A stretch of DNA of 64,000 nt from Hymenobacter edaphi (GTDB taxonomy: Bacteria; Bacteroidota; Bacteroidia; Cytophagales; Hymenobacteraceae), in NCBI RefSeq assembly GCF_003258365.1, contig NZ_QHKM01000006.1, positions 1-64,000 of the forward strand, written 5' to 3'. The stretch's first letter is position 1; each line of letters opens with the position of its first letter. The position numbers and the translations under genes are program-made. This document shows positions 62,207 to 64,000 of this stretch, in pieces. The notes beneath the pieces were generated by a model. The model was not told the DNA's origin, ran no database searches, and saw only the letters and a program-made list of their open reading frames with translations.

Positions 62207-62510
62207 ATGACGACCGACGCTCCGTTGCCAGCCCCGCGCACCGACGCCGACGTGCCGATCTGGGTGCAGGCTTTTTACCACAGCATACGCCACGACCCGG
62301 TGCTGCGGCAGGGGGGGCTGCCCACGGCGCCCGCCCGACCCCAGTGGCGCCGCCGCACCATGGCCTTCGGGCACACCGTGCTGCTGCTGCCGCAGCAGGT
62401 GAACTGCTTGCCCACTGGCGCCAGGTTTTCCTGACGACCATGGACGAGCCTTTGGGCGGCCTCGCTACCGCCGAAATCAAAGCGCGGGTGCTTAATCTGG
62501 CTGCTACAGC
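62207..62510 (+). pseudogene. Decayed group-3 truncated haemoglobin
   Basis: Two frames together resemble a truncated haemoglobin. The first (62207-62434) has DVPIWVQAFYHSIRHDPVLR, which matches helix A-B of group-3 globins (FYxxVxxDPxL). It continues with QWRRRTMAFGHTVLLLP, like the W-x2-HL-x2-M-x2-FW-x2-VLL segment. From about 62395 the +2 shifted frame continues with LLAHWRQVFLTTMDEPLGG and ATAEIKARVLNLA, matching the globin C-terminal helices (HFxxWLxLFxxTVDE). The central stretch with the proximal His and the loop is missing or shifted. A frameshift plus deletion is inferred. No intact haem-binding gene remains. Confidence 0.5.
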
Positions 62511-62703
62511 AGTACCACCAAGCCCTGGCGCTACAGTAGTAACGGCCGGTTCTGATGCTGGCGGGCGGCTACAGCCTCCGGGTACTGGTCAGCACAGCGT
62601 GGGCGCCCGGCCGAGGCCAGTTCCGGGCTGCTTTCCGGGCGTGCAGCGCCCTATTGCCCGCGGCTCTTTCCCCTTTTCACTTCCACCCTTGCGGCCCCTG
62701 ATT

Positions 62704-63078
62704 ATGAAAGTCTGTCTGTATAGCGCGTTGCTGGGCCTGCTCACCGGTTGGGCCCTGCCAACCCAGGCCCAAACGCCGGTTGATTCGGCTCGGGCGCGCC
62801 TGCAAACCCAGCAGGAGCGTACCCAGGCGGCCGAGCAGGTGCTGGCCGCTCAGCGCCGCCAAACGGCGGCCAGCCGCGCCACCGCCGCCGAAACCGAAGC
62901 AGCCCTGAAACAGCAGCGCCGCGACCTGCAGACCCAGAAGCGGCAGCTCAAGGACCAGCAGCTAGCTGCCGACGACGACCACGCGCGCGAAAAACTGGCC
63001 CGCGACCAGGTGCGCACCGAAAAGGCGCGTACCCGCGACCAGAAAAAGCAGCTCCGCACCGGTTCCCCGACGCCCTAG
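62704..63078 (+). CDS. Secreted coiled-coil protein
   Basis: A 124-residue protein that begins MKVCLYSALLGLLTGWALPT, a signal peptide cut near QAQ. The mature part is almost entirely Gln/Arg/Lys/Ala-rich coiled coil (TQAAEQVLAAQRRQTAASRA and following). It may be a periplasmic structural or chaperone-like protein. I recognise no family. It follows the globin remains on the same strand. Confidence 0.6.
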   Translation: MKVCLYSALLGLLTGWALPTQAQTPVDSARARLQTQQERTQAAEQVLAAQRRQTAASRATAAETEAALKQQRRDLQTQKRQLKDQQLAADDDHAREKLARDQVRTEKARTRDQKKQLRTGSPTP

Positions 63079-63144
63079 CGCCGGTTCTTTGCTGATTCCC
63101 ATTTCGTTCCCCTGCCCACGCCCGTCCGCCCCCCCCTTCGCCCC

Positions 63145-63423
63145 ATGCCCGTTCCGTACCTCCCCGATGCGCCGCTGCTGTTAGCCCTGGGCTTCGTGCC
63201 GTACCGCTCACCCTCCGGCCAAACCCGCCACAGCCGCCCCAGCGCCTGCGGGCAGGAAACGATAGTGCTCTACGACGACGGCGAGCTGGCACTGCTCGAA
63301 GCCGTCAACGGCCAACTGCTCTACAGCTTCCAGGGCCGCGTCGCGTCCGAAGCCGAGCTGCGGGTGCTGCTGCGCCAGGTCAACTGGGCCACCGAGCCCC
63401 ACGCTTACTCCCTAACCGAATAA
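63145..63423 (+). CDS. 92-residue protein of unknown function
   Basis: A small protein with strand-like pattern (IVLYDDGELALLEAVNGQLL followed by YSFQGRV). The start ATG 63145 is followed by MPVPYLPDAPLLLALGF. No domain is recognised. The next gene starts 9 bases after its stop, so they are probably co-transcribed. Confidence 0.5.
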   Translation: MPVPYLPDAPLLLALGFVPYRSPSGQTRHSRPSACGQETIVLYDDGELALLEAVNGQLLYSFQGRVASEAELRVLLRQVNWATEPHAYSLTE

Positions 63424-63431
63424 CCCTCCCC

Positions 63432-63773
63432 ATGACCGATCAGTACCTGCGAAGCCTCGGCTTTTCGCCCCTGTCCGAAGACGCCCGCACGGGCCGCCCG
63501 GCCTTTGCCCGCGCCTGGCGCTACCAGCACGACCTGCAGGCCCTCGACGGGACGAGCGTGTTCATCGAGCACCCGCTGGGCATCGACCGCTGCCGGCTGA
63601 GCGCCACCCTCGCGCCCCTGCGCAGCGAGGAGGTATTTGCGGATATGGCCCTGCAGGACCGGCCCGCTCTGGAAGCGGCCCTGGCCGCCTTCTACCAGGC
63701 GCACGGCGGGGTGGGCACGCCGCGGCTCGTCGTGGCAACGGATCAGTTCCGGCCCTACTTCCGGCCCCACTAA
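63432..63773 (+). CDS. 113-residue protein of unknown function
   Basis: A small soluble protein. The segments DQYLRSLGFSPLSEDAR and QALDGTSVFIEHPLGIDRCR are strand/helix mixed and could be a small alpha-beta fold. It follows the 92-residue gene by 9 bases and is closed by a strong terminator, so the two make one transcript. Not recognised. Confidence 0.5.
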   Translation: MTDQYLRSLGFSPLSEDARTGRPAFARAWRYQHDLQALDGTSVFIEHPLGIDRCRLSATLAPLRSEEVFADMALQDRPALEAALAAFYQAHGGVGTPRLVVATDQFRPYFRPH

Positions 63774-63814
63774 CCCGGCCGCCGGGGCCCGCCCCCGCCA
63801 GGCTGGTTGAAAAC

Positions 63815-63850
63815 GAAACGGCCTCCGAGCAATCGGAGGCCGTTTCGGCA
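63815..63850. terminator. 14-bp hairpin terminator between convergent genes
   Basis: GAAACGGCCTCCGA (63815-63828) pairs perfectly with TCGGAGGCCGTTTC (63833-63846) across GCAA. It lies between the two small genes and the alcohol dehydrogenase. Confidence 0.8.
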
Positions 63851-63871
63851 GTTAGGGGTAGCGGCAGCGGT

Positions 63872-64000
63872 TTACAGGCTGGCTATGTCGATAACGAAGC
63901 GGTAGCGGACGTCGCCCTTGACCATACGCTCGTAGGCCTGGGTGATGTCCTGAATGTTGATCAGCTCGATGTCGGACACGATGTTGTGCTCGGCGGCGAA
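63872..64000 (-). CDS. Zinc alcohol dehydrogenase, C-terminal fragment
   Basis: The last 42 codons lie inside the window, read on the minus strand with stop TAA at 63872-63874. The sequence ends AYERMVKGDVRYRFVIDIAS plus Leu, the standard C-terminus of NAD(P)-dependent cinnamyl/YahK-type alcohol dehydrogenases (YERMLKSDVRYRFVIDMASL). The upstream part FAAEHNIVSDIELINIQDIT fits as well. The catalytic and zinc domains lie beyond the window edge. Confidence 0.85.
   Translation of the reverse strand, partial: FAAEHNIVSDIELINIQDITQAYERMVKGDVRYRFVIDIASL

Overview
The window looks like chromosome of a high-GC member of the Bacteroidota, most likely Hymenobacter or a close relative in Hymenobacteraceae. 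The reasons are family level: DUF4270, a short GT5-only glycogen synthase, a Zn-less DksA-like protein, a bacterial GGGPS homologue, YwqK/MORN lipoproteins, M61 peptidase, and the Bacteroidota -7 box TAnnTTTG in front of several genes. Gene density is high, strands switch often, and I saw no tRNA, rRNA, CRISPR array or prophage.

Layout. 0-0.26 kb: right end of an IS5-family element. 0.45-10.4 kb (plus strand): DksA-like regulator, RNA pseudouridine synthase with a 400-residue RG-rich extension, type III pantothenate kinase, an outer membrane protein, LptC, a small membrane protein, PpiD-like foldase and a TPR protein. 10.5-11.5 kb: diacylglycerol/undecaprenol kinase and GNAT acetyltransferase. 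11.7-18.7 kb (minus strand): a potassium module made of a sigma54-dependent response regulator, sensor kinase, Kup transporter and beta-barrel porin. A sigma54-type promoter and two 21-bp-spaced palindromes lie between the regulator and the kinase. 18.9-30 kb: RF1, a CxxCH protein, MORN protein, a frameshifted gene, FAD oxidoreductase, erythromycin-esterase-like protein, pirin, nitroreductase, thioredoxin-like and DinB proteins and several small hypotheticals. 30-39.7 kb: KptA, a 37-residue membrane microprotein, RecJ, DoxX, M61 peptidase, LptB, GH3-family enzyme. 39.7-44 kb: AIM24 protein, GltX, RidA and a 3HCDH C-domain protein. 44.1-52.2 kb: GlmS, DUF4270 lipoprotein and glycogen synthase diverge from PanC, PanD, flippase-like protein, RfaE2 and a YugP-type protease. 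52.4-59.2 kb: acyl-CoA dehydrogenase, AraC regulator, GGGPS, two membrane proteins, a J-domain/TPR protein and an LLM flavin oxidoreductase. 59.2-64 kb: a histidine kinase overlapping a receiver-Crp fusion regulator, tiny orphan genes, a decayed group-3 truncated haemoglobin and the end of a zinc alcohol dehydrogenase.

The strongest less obvious signals are regulatory and repetitive. They are the sigma54 architecture of the potassium module, the kinase/receiver-Crp pair beside globin remains and an alcohol dehydrogenase, and at least two families of dispersed palindromic repeats whose ends sit on, or one base from, stop codons. CoA-precursor genes (coaX, panC, panD) and envelope genes (lptB, lptC, ppiD, rfaE2, glmS) are scattered through otherwise ordinary housekeeping DNA. 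I found no clear candidate for a wholly new multi-gene system.
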